From Pseudomonadota bacterium (GTDB taxonomy: Bacteria; Pseudomonadota; Gammaproteobacteria; Burkholderiales; Burkholderiaceae_B): a stretch of 64,000 nt of DNA. Below are positions 37,184-46,558 of the stretch, in pieces (the stretch's first letter is position 1; every line of letters begins with the position of its first letter). Location of the stretch: assembly GCA_023425645.1 (NCBI GenBank), contig JAFACG010000026.1:32391-96390 (forward strand), read 5' to 3'. The notes beneath the pieces are model-generated. The model saw only the letters and a list, made by a program, of their open reading frames with translations. It had not been told where the DNA came from and did not search any database. The translations under genes and the position numbers were made by a program.

Positions 37184-38572
37184 TCAGAACGGCAGCGCGG
37201 CGTCGGGCTTGAGCGCCAGCAGGGCGGCGCGGAATTCGCCCTGGATGCGCTGCAGGGCTTCCGCGGATTGGGCTTCGAAGCGCAGCACGATGACAGGCGT
37301 GGTGTTGGAGGCGCGGGCCAGGCCGAAGCCGTCGGCGTATTCCGCCCGCACGCCGTCGATGGTGTTGATGCTCTGCGACGTGGGGAAGCGGCCGTCCTGT
37401 TGCAGGCGGGCGATCAGGGCGTGGGGTTCGTCTTCGGCCAGCGGCAGCTTCAGTTCGGGCGTGGACTGGTCCTGTGGCAGGGCTTCCAGCTCGGCCGAAG
37501 GGTTGTCGCTGCGCGAGAGGATCTCCAGCAGGCGCGCACCGGTGTGCAGGCCGTCATCGAAACCGTACCAGCGTTCCTTGAAGAAGACGTGGCCGCTCAT
37601 CTCGCCGGCCAGCGGGGCGCCCGTTTCGGCCAGCTTGGCCTTGATCAGCGAATGGCCGGTCTGCCACATCAGCGGCTGGCCGCCGGCCTTGGCGATCTCC
37701 AGCGCCACGTGGCGGCTGCACTTCACGTCGAAGATGATGGTGGCGCCCGGCTCGCGCTGCAGGATGTCGCGCGCGTAGAGGATCAGCTGGCGGTCGGGCC
37801 AGATGATCTGGCCCGAGCGGGTGACCACGCCCAGGCGGTCCGCGTCGCCGTCGAAGGCCAGGCCCAGCTCGCAGTCCGTGTTCTGCACGTGGCGGATCAA
37901 GTCTTCCAGGTTGTGGGGCTCGGCCGGATCAGGGTGGTGGTTGGGGAAGCTGCCGTCGACTTCACCGAACAGTACGTCCACGTCGCAGCCCAAGGCCTTG
38001 AACAGGCGCTCGGCCACCACGCCGCCCACGCCGTTGCCGCAGTCCAGGGCGATCCTCATGGGGCGGGCCAGCTTGACGCGTTCGGCGATGGCGGCCACGT
38101 ACTGGTCCAGCAGGTCGCGGGCTTCGCGCGCGCCGGGCTGGGCGGCGGGCTGCACGCCGGCCTGGATGCGTTTCTTGAGGGCCTGGATATCCGCGCCATG
38201 CAGGGTCTTGCCAGCCATCATCATCTTGAAGCCGTTGTAATTGGGCGGATTGTGGCTGCCGGTGATGGCCACGCCCGAGCCGGTCCGCAGCACATTGGCC
38301 GCGAAGTAGACCACCGGGGTGGGCACCATGCCCAGGTCCACTGTGGCTATGCCGCCTGCGTTGATGCCGTCCTGCAGCGCGGCCGACAGGGCCGGACTGC
38401 TGTGGCGGCCGTCATAGCCCACCACCAGGGTATCCACGCCCTGCTCGCGTGCGCTGGCCGCCAGGGCCAGGCCCAGCAGCCGGGCGAAATCGGGGTTGAG
38501 CTGCTCGGGTACGGTGCCGCGGATATCGTAGGCTTTGAAGACGGCGTCGGGCAGAGCGGAATGCAGGGTCAC
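37184..38572 (-). CDS. Phosphomannomutase/phosphoglucomutase
   Basis: A 462-residue alpha-D-phosphohexomutase that interconverts the 1- and 6-phosphates of mannose or glucose, and so feeds sugar-nucleotide synthesis. The N-terminal FKAYDIRGTVPEQLN, the phosphoserine loop VAITGSHNPPNYNGFK, the metal site AFDGDADRLGVV and GEMSGHVFFKERWYG (sugar-binding loop) are present. Length and motifs match AlgC of Pseudomonas (463 residues). It is separated from the polysaccharide cluster by the CRISPR array and the HigBA remnant but is likely functionally linked. Confidence 0.93.
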   Translation of the reverse strand: MTLHSALPDAVFKAYDIRGTVPEQLNPDFARLLGLALAASAREQGVDTLVVGYDGRHSSPALSAALQDGINAGGIATVDLGMVPTPVVYFAANVLRTGSGVAITGSHNPPNYNGFKMMMAGKTLHGADIQALKKRIQAGVQPAAQPGAREARDLLDQYVAAIAERVKLARPMRIALDCGNGVGGVVAERLFKALGCDVDVLFGEVDGSFPNHHPDPAEPHNLEDLIRHVQNTDCELGLAFDGDADRLGVVTRSGQIIWPDRQLILYARDILQREPGATIIFDVKCSRHVALEIAKAGGQPLMWQTGHSLIKAKLAETGAPLAGEMSGHVFFKERWYGFDDGLHTGARLLEILSRSDNPSAELEALPQDQSTPELKLPLAEDEPHALIARLQQDGRFPTSQSINTIDGVRAEYADGFGLARASNTTPVIVLRFEAQSAEALQRIQGEFRAALLALKPDAALPF

Positions 38573-38698
38573 GTCAGATCCTCGGTGAATGAGAAAGAAA
38601 CAGTTTAGCCTGAATGCCTGCGGCTCCGTGAGTTACCATTAGTGCCTCAAGCGCTGCCTGCGGCGCGCATTCCCGTTTTTTTCAGAGTGGCCAGGGTC

Positions 38699-40114
38699 AT
38701 GACTTTTCTACAGGAACTCCAGAGCAACATCGGCGAGCGGCACGTGCTGACCGGCGAGGCCATGCAACAGTATCTGGAAGACTGGCGCGGGCGCTACAAG
38801 GGCGCCGCGCTGGCCGTGGCGCGGCCGGGCGACACCGAGGAAGTGGCCCGGGTGGTGCGCCTGTGCGCGCGGCATCGCGTGCCCATCGTCCCGCAGGGCG
38901 GCAACACCGGCCTGTGCGGCGGCGCCACTCCGGACGCCAGCGGCGCCGCTCTGGTGCTGTCGCTGGAACGCCTGAACGCGATTCGCAGCGTGGACACGGA
39001 CAATGACACCATGGTCGTCGAGGCCGGCTGCATCCTGCAGAACGTGCAGCAGGCGGCGCGCGATCATGACCGCCTCTTTCCCTTGAGCCTGGCGGCCGAA
39101 GGCAGCTGCACGATAGGCGGCAACCTGGCGACCAATGCCGGCGGCACGCAGGTGCTGCGCTACGGCAATGCGCGCGACCTGGCCCTGGGGCTGGAGGTCG
39201 TGACGGCGCAGGGCGACATCCTGCACGGCCTGCATGGCCTGCGCAAGGACAACACCGGCTACGACCTGCGCAATCTGTTCATCGGCAGCGAAGGGACGCT
39301 GGGCATCATCACGGCCGCCACGCTGAAGCTGTACCCCCTGCCCGTGGCCAGCTGCACGGCGCTGCTGGCGCTGGAGTCCATCGAAGACGCGGTCAAGGTG
39401 CTGTCGCTGGCGCGGCGCGGCCTGGCCGCCTCGCTGACCGGCTTCGAGCTGATCGCCGGCAATTGCCTGCAGGCGGTGGTGGCCTGCTACCCGGACCAGC
39501 GCATGCCTTTCCAGGGCGAATCGGCCCAGGCTCCCTGGTACGCCCTGCTGGAGCTGTCGGACAGCGAAAGCCTGGAGCACGCCCGCGAGCGATTCGAAAG
39601 CGTGATCGGCGAAGCACTGGAACTTGGGCTGGTGCAGGATGCCGTCATCGCCGAGAGCCTGGCGCAGAGCAAGGCCTTGTGGCATCTGCGCGAGAGCATT
39701 CCGCTGGCGGAGAAAGCCTATGGCAAGAGCATCAAGCATGATGTCTCCATACCCGTGTCCCTGATGGCGCAATTCGTCAACGATACCAACGCTGCGCTGC
39801 AGGCCGCTTTTCCGGGCATCGAGAACGTGACGTTCGGCCACCTGGGCGACGGCAATCTGCATTACAACGTGGCGCGCGGCACGGCGTTCACGGAGGAGCA
39901 ATTGCTGCAGCGCCAGGACGACATCTATACGCTGGTGCATGACAGCGTGCATCGCTTTCACGGGTCCATCAGCGCCGAGCACGGCGTGGGACAGCTCAAG
40001 CGCAATCTCCTGCCGCGCTACAAGGATCCGGTGGAGCTGGCGCTGATGCAACGCATCAAGACTGCCCTGGATCCTCTGGGCATCATGAACCCCGGCAAGG
40101 TCTTGCCGGACTGA
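38699..40114 (+). CDS. FAD-linked 2-hydroxyacid dehydrogenase (GlcD/D2HGDH type)
   Basis: A 471-residue flavoprotein of the PCMH-type FAD family. VPIVPQGGNTGLCGGATPD and FIGSEGTLGIITAATLKLYPLP are the FAD-binding parts, and the C-terminal domain has VTFGHLGDGNLHYNV, SISAEHGVGQLKRNLLPRY and the terminal DPLGIMNPGKVLP. Possible substrates are glycolate, D-lactate or D-2-hydroxyglutarate; the sequence does not decide among them. The ATG at 38699 gives a normal N-terminus (MTFLQELQSNIG). Confidence 0.88.
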   Translation: MTFLQELQSNIGERHVLTGEAMQQYLEDWRGRYKGAALAVARPGDTEEVARVVRLCARHRVPIVPQGGNTGLCGGATPDASGAALVLSLERLNAIRSVDTDNDTMVVEAGCILQNVQQAARDHDRLFPLSLAAEGSCTIGGNLATNAGGTQVLRYGNARDLALGLEVVTAQGDILHGLHGLRKDNTGYDLRNLFIGSEGTLGIITAATLKLYPLPVASCTALLALESIEDAVKVLSLARRGLAASLTGFELIAGNCLQAVVACYPDQRMPFQGESAQAPWYALLELSDSESLEHARERFESVIGEALELGLVQDAVIAESLAQSKALWHLRESIPLAEKAYGKSIKHDVSIPVSLMAQFVNDTNAALQAAFPGIENVTFGHLGDGNLHYNVARGTAFTEEQLLQRQDDIYTLVHDSVHRFHGSISAEHGVGQLKRNLLPRYKDPVELALMQRIKTALDPLGIMNPGKVLPD

Positions 40115-40131
40115 ACAAGCAGGTCGAGGCT

Positions 40132-40818
40132 ATGAAGTTTCATCGTTACTTGGGCTGGAGCGCCGGCCTGTTCGCCATTGTGGCCGTCGTGGCCTGGATG
40201 TTGCTGTACTCCACGCCGGACCTGGCGCTGAGCGCGCATTTCTATGATGCGCATGCGCGCGCGTTCCCCTTGCAGCACCAGCCCTTCATTGATTTCTTCG
40301 GGCGTCGCCTCGTGTGGTTCGTGCCCTTTGGCGGAGCGGCGCTCCTGGCCCTGGTGGCATGGAAGCAGCCGGCGCGCTCGCAGCGCCGCCTGGCCTGGGC
40401 GGGGGCGGCGTCGTTCATGGGCAGCGGACCCTTGCTGGCTGGCGTATTCAAGCATTTGACGGCCATGCCGCGGCCTTTGAGTCTGGATTTGTACAATGGG
40501 TCCGAGGCCATGCCGCATTATTTCTGGACTCACTCGCTGGCTCAGGCGGGCAATGCGCTGCCCAGCGCGCATGCGGCTTCGGGCTTTGCGTTGCTGGCCT
40601 TGTTTTTCGCAGGCAGCATGCTGGGGCGCAAAGGATTGGCGTGGACGGGCCTGATCCTGGGCCTGTGCGCCGGCTTGCTGTTCGGCTTTCTGCGCATCGT
40701 GCAGGGCTACCATTTCCTGAGCCAGGTCGTCGCTTCCTGCGCGGTGCTGGGCCTGTATGGCTGCGCCTTGTTCTATGGCCTGCACCGGTGGGCCCTTCAT
40801 AGGCGCCTGACGCATTGA
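40132..40818 (+). CDS. PAP2-family membrane phosphatase
   Basis: A 228-residue membrane protein with about six hydrophobic segments. The three PAP2 signature parts are visible: KHLTAMPRP, NALPSAHAASGFAL (PSxH) and RIVQGYHFLSQVVAS (RxxxxxHxxxx). Possible roles are dephosphorylation of lipid A, undecaprenyl pyrophosphate or phosphatidylglycerophosphate. It is separated from the upstream gene by 17 bases and ends at a terminator. Confidence 0.85.
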   Translation: MKFHRYLGWSAGLFAIVAVVAWMLLYSTPDLALSAHFYDAHARAFPLQHQPFIDFFGRRLVWFVPFGGAALLALVAWKQPARSQRRLAWAGAASFMGSGPLLAGVFKHLTAMPRPLSLDLYNGSEAMPHYFWTHSLAQAGNALPSAHAASGFALLALFFAGSMLGRKGLAWTGLILGLCAGLLFGFLRIVQGYHFLSQVVASCAVLGLYGCALFYGLHRWALHRRLTH

Positions 40819-40844
40819 AAGCCGTTGCGCCGGCGCCCGGGCAT

Positions 40845-40878
40845 GAAAAAAACCGCTCGATGCGATCGAGCGGTTTTT
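40845..40878. terminator. Bidirectional terminator between the PAP2 gene and fahA
   Basis: The stem ACCGCTCGA / TCGAGCGGT with a 5-base loop has runs of A on the left and T on the right. Confidence 0.92.
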
Positions 40879-40899
40879 TTCATTGGACGGACCGCGCAT

Positions 40900-42225
40900 T
40901 CAGAGCAGGGCGGGCAGCACCCGGCCGGCGCATTCGCCGAAGGACAGGGTGGGGTAGCCTTGCTTGCGGCATTGCGCCTTCAGGATGATCTCGTCCTGGT
41001 CCTGGAGGAAGGTGCGCTGTTCGCCCCAGGGCAGGGAGATGGGATGCTTGCCTCCCTGGTTCATTTCCAGCAGCGAGCCTTCCTGGCCTTTGCCCGGCCC
41101 CGACAGGGTGCCGGTGCCCAGCAGGTCGCCGGTCTGCAGGTTGCAGCCGTTGACGGTGTGGTGCGCGACCAGTTGCGACACCGTCCAGTAGGCTTCCTTG
41201 AAGTTGCTGCGCGACAGCAGGGCGGGCTCGCGGCCTTGCTGGCGGGACTGCTCGGTGCTCAGGTAGACCTCCAGCTCCACGTCCAGCACGCCGCTGCGCT
41301 GGTTGGCCTCGTCCTGCAGGTAGGACAAGGGTTGCGGATCGGTGTCGGGGCGGCTGAAACCGCGCCGGAACGGCGCCAGGGCCTCCAGGGTGACCACCCA
41401 CGGGGAAATCGTGGAGGCGAAGTTCTTGGCCAGGAAGGGGCCCAGCGGCTGGTATTCCCAGGCTTGCAGGTCGCGCGCCGACCAGTCGTTCAGCAGGCAC
41501 AGGCCAAACACATGCTTGTCCGCCTGCGAGATGGGGATGCGGTGGCCGGAGGGATTGCCCTGGCCGATGAAAATGCCCATTTCCAGCTCGAAGTCCAGCC
41601 GCTGGCACGGACCGAAGCCGGGCTCGGCCTGGCCTTCGGGCGGGCGCGTCTGGCCCAGCGGACGAGGGAACTGCTGGCCCGATACGGCCAGGCTGGAGGC
41701 GCGGCCGTGGTAGCCGATGGGCACCCACTTGTAGTTGGGCAGCAGCGGAGCGTCGGGGCGGAACTGCTTGCCCACGGCCGTGGCGTGGTGGATGGAAATG
41801 TAGAAGTCGGTGTAGTCGCCGATCTGCGCCGGCAGCTTGTATTCCAGGTGGTCGCGTTCGATCAGCAGGGCGCGCAGACGCGATTCGGCCGCCGCGCCGC
41901 TGCGCAGGTCGTGCGAAAGGGCGGCGCGCAGCGCGCTCCAGTGTTCGTGGCCCAGCGCCATCAGGGGATTGAGGGCGGGATTGGCGCAGGCCGCCAGAGC
42001 CTGCGCGGCCAGCCCGTGCCAGGGCGTGTCGCAGGCCAGCAGGCCCAGGTCCAGCGCGTAGGGGCCGATGGCCGTCATGACGCGGAAGTCCTCCTGGCTG
42101 CCGCGGCGGCGCGCCACGGCGAAGGGCAGGTTCTGGATGGGGAAGCCGTTGTCGGGGTCGTTGGCGCCCGGCACCCAGCTTTGCAGCGCCGGATCGTGGG
42201 TGTCGTTCAGCAAAGTGCTCGTCAT
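40900..42225 (-). CDS. fahA: Fumarylacetoacetase
   Basis: A 441-residue metal-dependent hydrolase that splits fumarylacetoacetate to fumarate and acetoacetate, the last step of the homogentisate pathway. The fold-specific segments [52 protein letters not shown] and [23 protein letters not shown] (the last split in two parts) are clear. It overlaps hmgA by 4 bases (ATGA). Maleylacetoacetate isomerase is not in the window. Confidence 0.95.
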   Translation of the reverse strand: MTSTLLNDTHDPALQSWVPGANDPDNGFPIQNLPFAVARRRGSQEDFRVMTAIGPYALDLGLLACDTPWHGLAAQALAACANPALNPLMALGHEHWSALRAALSHDLRSGAAAESRLRALLIERDHLEYKLPAQIGDYTDFYISIHHATAVGKQFRPDAPLLPNYKWVPIGYHGRASSLAVSGQQFPRPLGQTRPPEGQAEPGFGPCQRLDFELEMGIFIGQGNPSGHRIPISQADKHVFGLCLLNDWSARDLQAWEYQPLGPFLAKNFASTISPWVVTLEALAPFRRGFSRPDTDPQPLSYLQDEANQRSGVLDVELEVYLSTEQSRQQGREPALLSRSNFKEAYWTVSQLVAHHTVNGCNLQTGDLLGTGTLSGPGKGQEGSLLEMNQGGKHPISLPWGEQRTFLQDQDEIILKAQCRKQGYPTLSFGECAGRVLPALL

Positions 42226-43526
42226 GCCTTGTGTTCCGTAGAGAAGTGTTTTTCCAGTCCGTCCCAGACGGCGTCATAGTTGGCCTGCAGGCTGCCGCTT
42301 TCCAGGGCCTGGCGAGTGGGGCGGATCACCTTGCGCGTCTCGAACATGAAGGCCATGGTGTTGCGCAGGTAGTCCGCCCGGCTCAGGTCCGCCTGGCTGG
42401 CCTTCTCGAAGGTGCCGGCGTCCGGGCCGTGGGGGCTCATGCAATTGTGCAGGCTGGCGCCGCCGGGCGCAAAGCCGTCCGCCTTGGCATCGTACACCCC
42501 TTGTATCAGGCCCATGAACTCGCTGGCGAAGTTGCGGTGGAACCAGGGCGGACGGAAAGTGTTCTCCATGGCCAGGATGCGCGGCGGGAAGATGGCGAAG
42601 TCCAGATTGGCGGTGCCGGGGGTGTCCGACGGCGAGGTCAGCACCGTGAAGATGCAGGGATCGGGGTGGTCGTAGCTGATGGAGCCGATGACATTGAAGT
42701 CGCGCAGATCGTACTTGTAGGGGGCGTGCGTGCCGTGCCAGGCCACCACATCCAGCGGGGAGTGCGACAGCTGGGCGACCCAGAAGCCGCCGGTGAACTT
42801 GGCCACCAGCTCGTGCGGTTCCGACACGTCCTCGTACCAGGCCACGGGCGTCTTGAAGTCGCGTGCATTGGCCAGCCCGTTGGAGCCGATGGGGCCCAGT
42901 TCGGGCAGGCGCAGCGGCGCGCCGAAGTTCTCCAGCAGGTAGCCGCGCGCCGCCTCGTCCAGGATCTCCACTTTGAAACGCACGCCGCGCGGCATGACGG
43001 CAATCTCGCAGGGCTCGATCTCCATGATGCCCAGCTCGCTGACCAGGCGCAGGCGGCCCTGCTCGGGCACGAAGAGCATTTCGGCATCGGCGTTGTAGAA
43101 CACGCGCCGTCCCATGGACTGGTTGATGGCGTACAGGTGTATGCCTATGCCGCTCTGTTCGCCGCTGCCGCCGTTGCCGGCCCAGGTGTGTACGCCGGCC
43201 AGGAAGTCCGTGGGGCCGGCGGGCAGCGGCAAGGGATTCCAGCGCAGCCGGTTGGGATTGGTCGGTCCTTGGCCGAAGTCTTCCGTCCAGCGCCGCGCGC
43301 CTTCGAAGGCGGTGAAAGCGCCCTGGCGCGCGCTGGGCCGGATGCGGTACAGCCAGGAGCGGCGGTTCTCGGCGCGCGGGCTGGTGAAGGCCGTGCCCGA
43401 CAATTGTTCGGCATACAGGCCGTAGGGGCAGCGTTGCGGAGAATTGCGCCCCACGGGCAGGGCGCCGGGCAGGGCTTCGGTGGCGAAGGCGTTGCCAAAA
43501 CCGATCTGGTAATTCAATGAGCTCAT
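42222..43526 (-). CDS. hmgA: Homogentisate 1,2-dioxygenase
   Basis: A 434-residue iron(II) cupin dioxygenase that opens the ring of homogentisate to maleylacetoacetate. [21 protein letters not shown] (in two parts) is the classic N-terminus. The iron ligands are in [16 protein letters not shown] (His and Glu) and [14 protein letters not shown] (His). The ATG at 43526 was chosen over an upstream in-frame ATG because the extension is proline- and arginine-rich and not family-like. It couples to fahA. Confidence 0.96.
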   Translation of the reverse strand: MSSLNYQIGFGNAFATEALPGALPVGRNSPQRCPYGLYAEQLSGTAFTSPRAENRRSWLYRIRPSARQGAFTAFEGARRWTEDFGQGPTNPNRLRWNPLPLPAGPTDFLAGVHTWAGNGGSGEQSGIGIHLYAINQSMGRRVFYNADAEMLFVPEQGRLRLVSELGIMEIEPCEIAVMPRGVRFKVEILDEAARGYLLENFGAPLRLPELGPIGSNGLANARDFKTPVAWYEDVSEPHELVAKFTGGFWVAQLSHSPLDVVAWHGTHAPYKYDLRDFNVIGSISYDHPDPCIFTVLTSPSDTPGTANLDFAIFPPRILAMENTFRPPWFHRNFASEFMGLIQGVYDAKADGFAPGGASLHNCMSPHGPDAGTFEKASQADLSRADYLRNTMAFMFETRKVIRPTRQALESGSLQANYDAVWDGLEKHFSTEHKA

Positions 43527-43543
43527 TTCGGGGTCTCCGGGGT

Positions 43544-43753
43544 TCAGGCGGTCTGTTCCAGGCAGGCCTGGCGGGCCGCGTCCAGGGCCTGGGCGATCAC
43601 GTCCATCGAACCAATATGATTGCACAGCAAAAGGACCAGGGCGGCATTCATGGCATGGCTCTGCGCCGTGCTCAGCCCCTGGTGGGCGTTGATGAGCCGT
43701 TCATAGAAATCGTCGGCCCGGTCCATGGGCTGGGTGGTGTTCAGTGCAGGCAT
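43544..43753 (-). CDS. DUF2783-family small protein
   Basis: A 69-residue protein with [34 protein letters not shown], features of DUF2783. Such genes are usually found next to flavin monooxygenases of this type. It overlaps the end of the monooxygenase gene by 13 bases, and hmgA follows 17 bases later, so it is part of the operon. Its function is unknown; an accessory or stabilising role for the monooxygenase is a guess from context. Confidence 0.7.
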   Translation of the reverse strand: MPALNTTQPMDRADDFYERLINAHQGLSTAQSHAMNAALVLLLCNHIGSMDVIAQALDAARQACLEQTA

Positions 43754-45420
43754 TCGGGTGTCTCCAGGAGATGGCCGCAGGCTTTGCGCAGGGCGGCCAG
43801 TACCGCGGCGCCGTCCAGGGCGCGCCAGCGGGCGCACAAATGCTGGTCGGGCCGGACCAGGTAGCAGGTGCCGGGGGCGGCGTCGTAGCGTCGGCGCAGC
43901 AGGTCCTGTGCGTCGATCAGGTCGGAGCCGGCCTGTTCAGGCGGCGTGCCGGCCGGCCAGACACGCAGGCGGGTCAGCAGTCCCTGCGCGATCAACTCGT
44001 CCAGCAGCGTTTCGTTGCGCGCCTCGGCCGGCGCGAACTCCACCAGCGTGAAGCCCGGTCCCAGGTGCGGCAGCCACCAGGCCTCGCGTCCCAGGTGCTG
44101 CACGGGGGCGTCGGGCACGCAGGCTCCGGGCGGGGGCGCCGTGGCGGCAAAGGTATCCTGGTCGGGCGTATTGAGCCGGCTGTCCACGTAGGCGCTGGGC
44201 AGGGACAGGCGGCCGCTGTTCACCAGGGCGCGCGCGAAGGCGTGGCGGCGCGCCAGGATCAGGACGGAGTCGCGGAACAGGCGGCTGATTTCGCTCTTGG
44301 GCGTGATGAAGTCGGTGGAGCGGCTGGAGTGGCGGATGTTCTCGTCAGCGGCGGACTCGCGCTCCTCTGCGTAGCTGTCCAGCAAGCCTTCCGGAGCCCG
44401 GCCGTCCAGCACCAGGTCCAGCTTCCAGGCCAGGTTGTCCGCGTCCTGGATACCGCTGTTGGCGCCCCGCGCCCCGAAAGGCGAGACCCGGTGGGCCGAG
44501 TCGCCGGCGAACAGGACGCGCCCATGGCGGAATCGCTCCATGCGCTCGCAGGCGAAAGTGTAGATGCTGACCCACTCCAGTTCGAACGCCGTGTCGGCGC
44601 CCAGCAGGGCCTGGATGCGGGGAATCACGTTCTCCGGCTTGACGGCCTCCACCGGGTCGGCGTCCCAGCCCAGCTGGAAGTCGATGCGCCAGACATTGTC
44701 CGGCTGGCTGTGCAGCAGCACGGACTGGTTGGGGTGGAAGGGCGGATCGAACCAGAACCAGCGTTCGGCCGGGAAGTCCGCCTGCATGCGCACGTCGGCG
44801 ATCAGGAAACGGTCCTTGAAGATGCGTCCGCTGCTGGTCAGGCCCAGGCTGCGGCGCATGCTCGAGCGCGAGCCGTCGCAGGCGAGCAGCCAGTCGGCGT
44901 CCAGGGTGTAGTCGCCGTCGGCCGTCTGCACGGTCAGCTGCACGCCGTCGGGGCGGTTCTGCAGGTCCGTGACCTTGTGGCCGGAACGCAGCTCGATCAG
45001 GGGCTGGTCGCGCACGGCCTCGTACAGATAGCCTTCGCAATAGTATTGCTGCAGATTGATGAAAGCCGGCCGCTGGTGCCCTTCTTCGGGGCGCAGGTTG
45101 AAGCTCCAGACCTCCTGGTCGCGGAAGAAGACCTTGCCTACGTTCCAGGACACGCCTTTGGCCATCATGCGCGCGCCCACGCCCAGCCGGTCCCAGATGT
45201 CCAGCGTGCGTTTGGCAAAGCAGATGGCGCGCGAACCCTTGGACAGGCTGGTGTCATCGTCCAGGATGAGCACGCGATGCCCCTTGTCCGCCAGGTCCAG
45301 GGCCAGCGTGAGGCCAACCGGGCCGGCGCCGACCACCACGATCTCGTGTCGCATGTGGGCGTCGGGCCGGGCGGCCTGCGCGAGCTCCAGGGTCTGGTAA
45401 TCGATGTCTCCCATATCCAT
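43741..45420 (-). CDS. FAD-dependent aromatic monooxygenase (MhpA-like)
   Basis: A 559-residue class A flavoprotein monooxygenase. VVVGAGPVGLTLALDLADKG is the FAD GxGxxG motif, LLACDGSRSSMRRSLG the DG motif, and LFAGDSAHRVSPFGARG with NSGIQDADNLAWKLDL the GD motif. A C-terminal thioredoxin-like domain of about 150 residues is present, as in MhpA-type enzymes. In an operon with hmgA and fahA the enzyme may hydroxylate an aromatic acid to homogentisate, such as a hydroxyphenylacetate. That substrate is inferred, not shown. Confidence 0.87.
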   Translation of the reverse strand: MDMGDIDYQTLELAQAARPDAHMRHEIVVVGAGPVGLTLALDLADKGHRVLILDDDTSLSKGSRAICFAKRTLDIWDRLGVGARMMAKGVSWNVGKVFFRDQEVWSFNLRPEEGHQRPAFINLQQYYCEGYLYEAVRDQPLIELRSGHKVTDLQNRPDGVQLTVQTADGDYTLDADWLLACDGSRSSMRRSLGLTSSGRIFKDRFLIADVRMQADFPAERWFWFDPPFHPNQSVLLHSQPDNVWRIDFQLGWDADPVEAVKPENVIPRIQALLGADTAFELEWVSIYTFACERMERFRHGRVLFAGDSAHRVSPFGARGANSGIQDADNLAWKLDLVLDGRAPEGLLDSYAEERESAADENIRHSSRSTDFITPKSEISRLFRDSVLILARRHAFARALVNSGRLSLPSAYVDSRLNTPDQDTFAATAPPPGACVPDAPVQHLGREAWWLPHLGPGFTLVEFAPAEARNETLLDELIAQGLLTRLRVWPAGTPPEQAGSDLIDAQDLLRRRYDAAPGTCYLVRPDQHLCARWRALDGAAVLAALRKACGHLLETPECLH

Positions 45421-45438
45421 TCTCCCTGGCGGCGCGCC

Positions 45439-46395
45439 TTACTGGCCTTCGAGCTGCTTCCACATCTCCAGGTCGCGTTCGGCGGTCCAGATCTGCGGGT
45501 GCTCGTGGCCATTGACTTCGTCGTAGGCGCGGGCCACGTCAAAAGGCATGCAGTGGTCGAAGATGACCCAGTCTGCGTAGCGCGGCTTCATGAAGTCGTA
45601 GGTTTCGCGGTAGATGGTCTTGAGGTCCTTGCCGGCGGTCACGCCCTGGTAGACGCAGGAATACAGGTCGGTCAGGAAGGCGCGGGTGCCGGCCAGGGCC
45701 TGGCGCACTTCGCCGGCATTCTTGAGGGCCGGGCCGCGTCCGGGCACCATCTTCTCGGCCTTGAATTCGGCCAGGCGATCCAGCGTGCGGGGCCATTCGC
45801 GGAAGTAGCAGTCCCCGGCATAGGGCGTGGACTGGTATTCGACCAGGTCGCCGGCGAACAGGATGCGCTGTTCGGGCAGCCAGGCGATGGTGTCGCCCTT
45901 GGTGTGGCCGCGGCCCACCTGCATCAGGTGCACCTCCAGATTGCCCAGGTCCACCGTCATGTGGCCCTGGAATGTCATGGTGGGCCAGGTCAGGCCGGGC
46001 GGGATGGATTCGACGTTGCGGAACAGGCGCGGAAAGCGGCCGATCTCGCTGGCCTTGTCCTGTTCGCCGCGCTCCACGATCAGGTCGTAAGTGTCGCGGC
46101 TGGCCAGGATCTCCTGGGCATCGTAGGCGGAGGCGCCCAGCACGCGCACGGCATGGTAGTGGGACAGCAGGATGTAGCGGATGGGCTTGTCGCTGACTTC
46201 GCGGATGCGTCGGATCACGTCCTGGGCCATTACCGGGGTGGCCTGCGTGTCTATCACCATGATGGCTTCGTCGCCGATGATGATGCCGGTGTTGGGATCG
46301 CCCTCGGCGGTGTAGGCGTAGGCGTTGTCGGACAGTTTTTCGAAGGAGACGACCTTGTCTTCCAGGTCGTTGTGCGAGGCGAAGGACTTGCTCAT
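45439..46395 (-). CDS. Metallo-beta-lactamase-fold protein with altered metal motif
   Basis: A 318-residue MBL-fold protein. The usual HxHxDH motif reads HYHAVR (His79, His81, Val83, Arg84), so the second-metal ligands are absent. Later motif residues remain: VGRGHTKGDTIAW, ILFAGDLVEY and VIFDHCMPFD. It could bind one metal, or have a changed reaction. It is the first gene of the homogentisate operon, 18 bases before the monooxygenase gene, suggesting a hydrolytic or lactone/thioester step. Function unknown. Confidence 0.82.
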   Translation of the reverse strand: MSKSFASHNDLEDKVVSFEKLSDNAYAYTAEGDPNTGIIIGDEAIMVIDTQATPVMAQDVIRRIREVSDKPIRYILLSHYHAVRVLGASAYDAQEILASRDTYDLIVERGEQDKASEIGRFPRLFRNVESIPPGLTWPTMTFQGHMTVDLGNLEVHLMQVGRGHTKGDTIAWLPEQRILFAGDLVEYQSTPYAGDCYFREWPRTLDRLAEFKAEKMVPGRGPALKNAGEVRQALAGTRAFLTDLYSCVYQGVTAGKDLKTIYRETYDFMKPRYADWVIFDHCMPFDVARAYDEVNGHEHPQIWTAERDLEMWKQLEGQ

Positions 46396-46558
46396 GAAAA
46401 GGACTCCACAGTAAGAGAGGATATCCTTAGATTAGTTTATGGTTAATTGATTCGATATAGGTGAATACCTGAATGTCCACGGACGGGACGCCGGCAGGCT
46501 GGGCGCGCGCCGGCCTGCCGGGCGGGCGGCACGACGGTGGGTGTGAGGAAAGATTTGC

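Noticed and set aside
43744..46446. 900-codon plus-strand frame opposite the monooxygenase and MBL genes
   Set aside because: It spans two real minus-strand genes and their gap, and has no domain features.
46488..46525. GC-rich hairpin between the MBL gene and mutM as a terminator
   Set aside because: The stem is interrupted and no T-tract follows on either strand.
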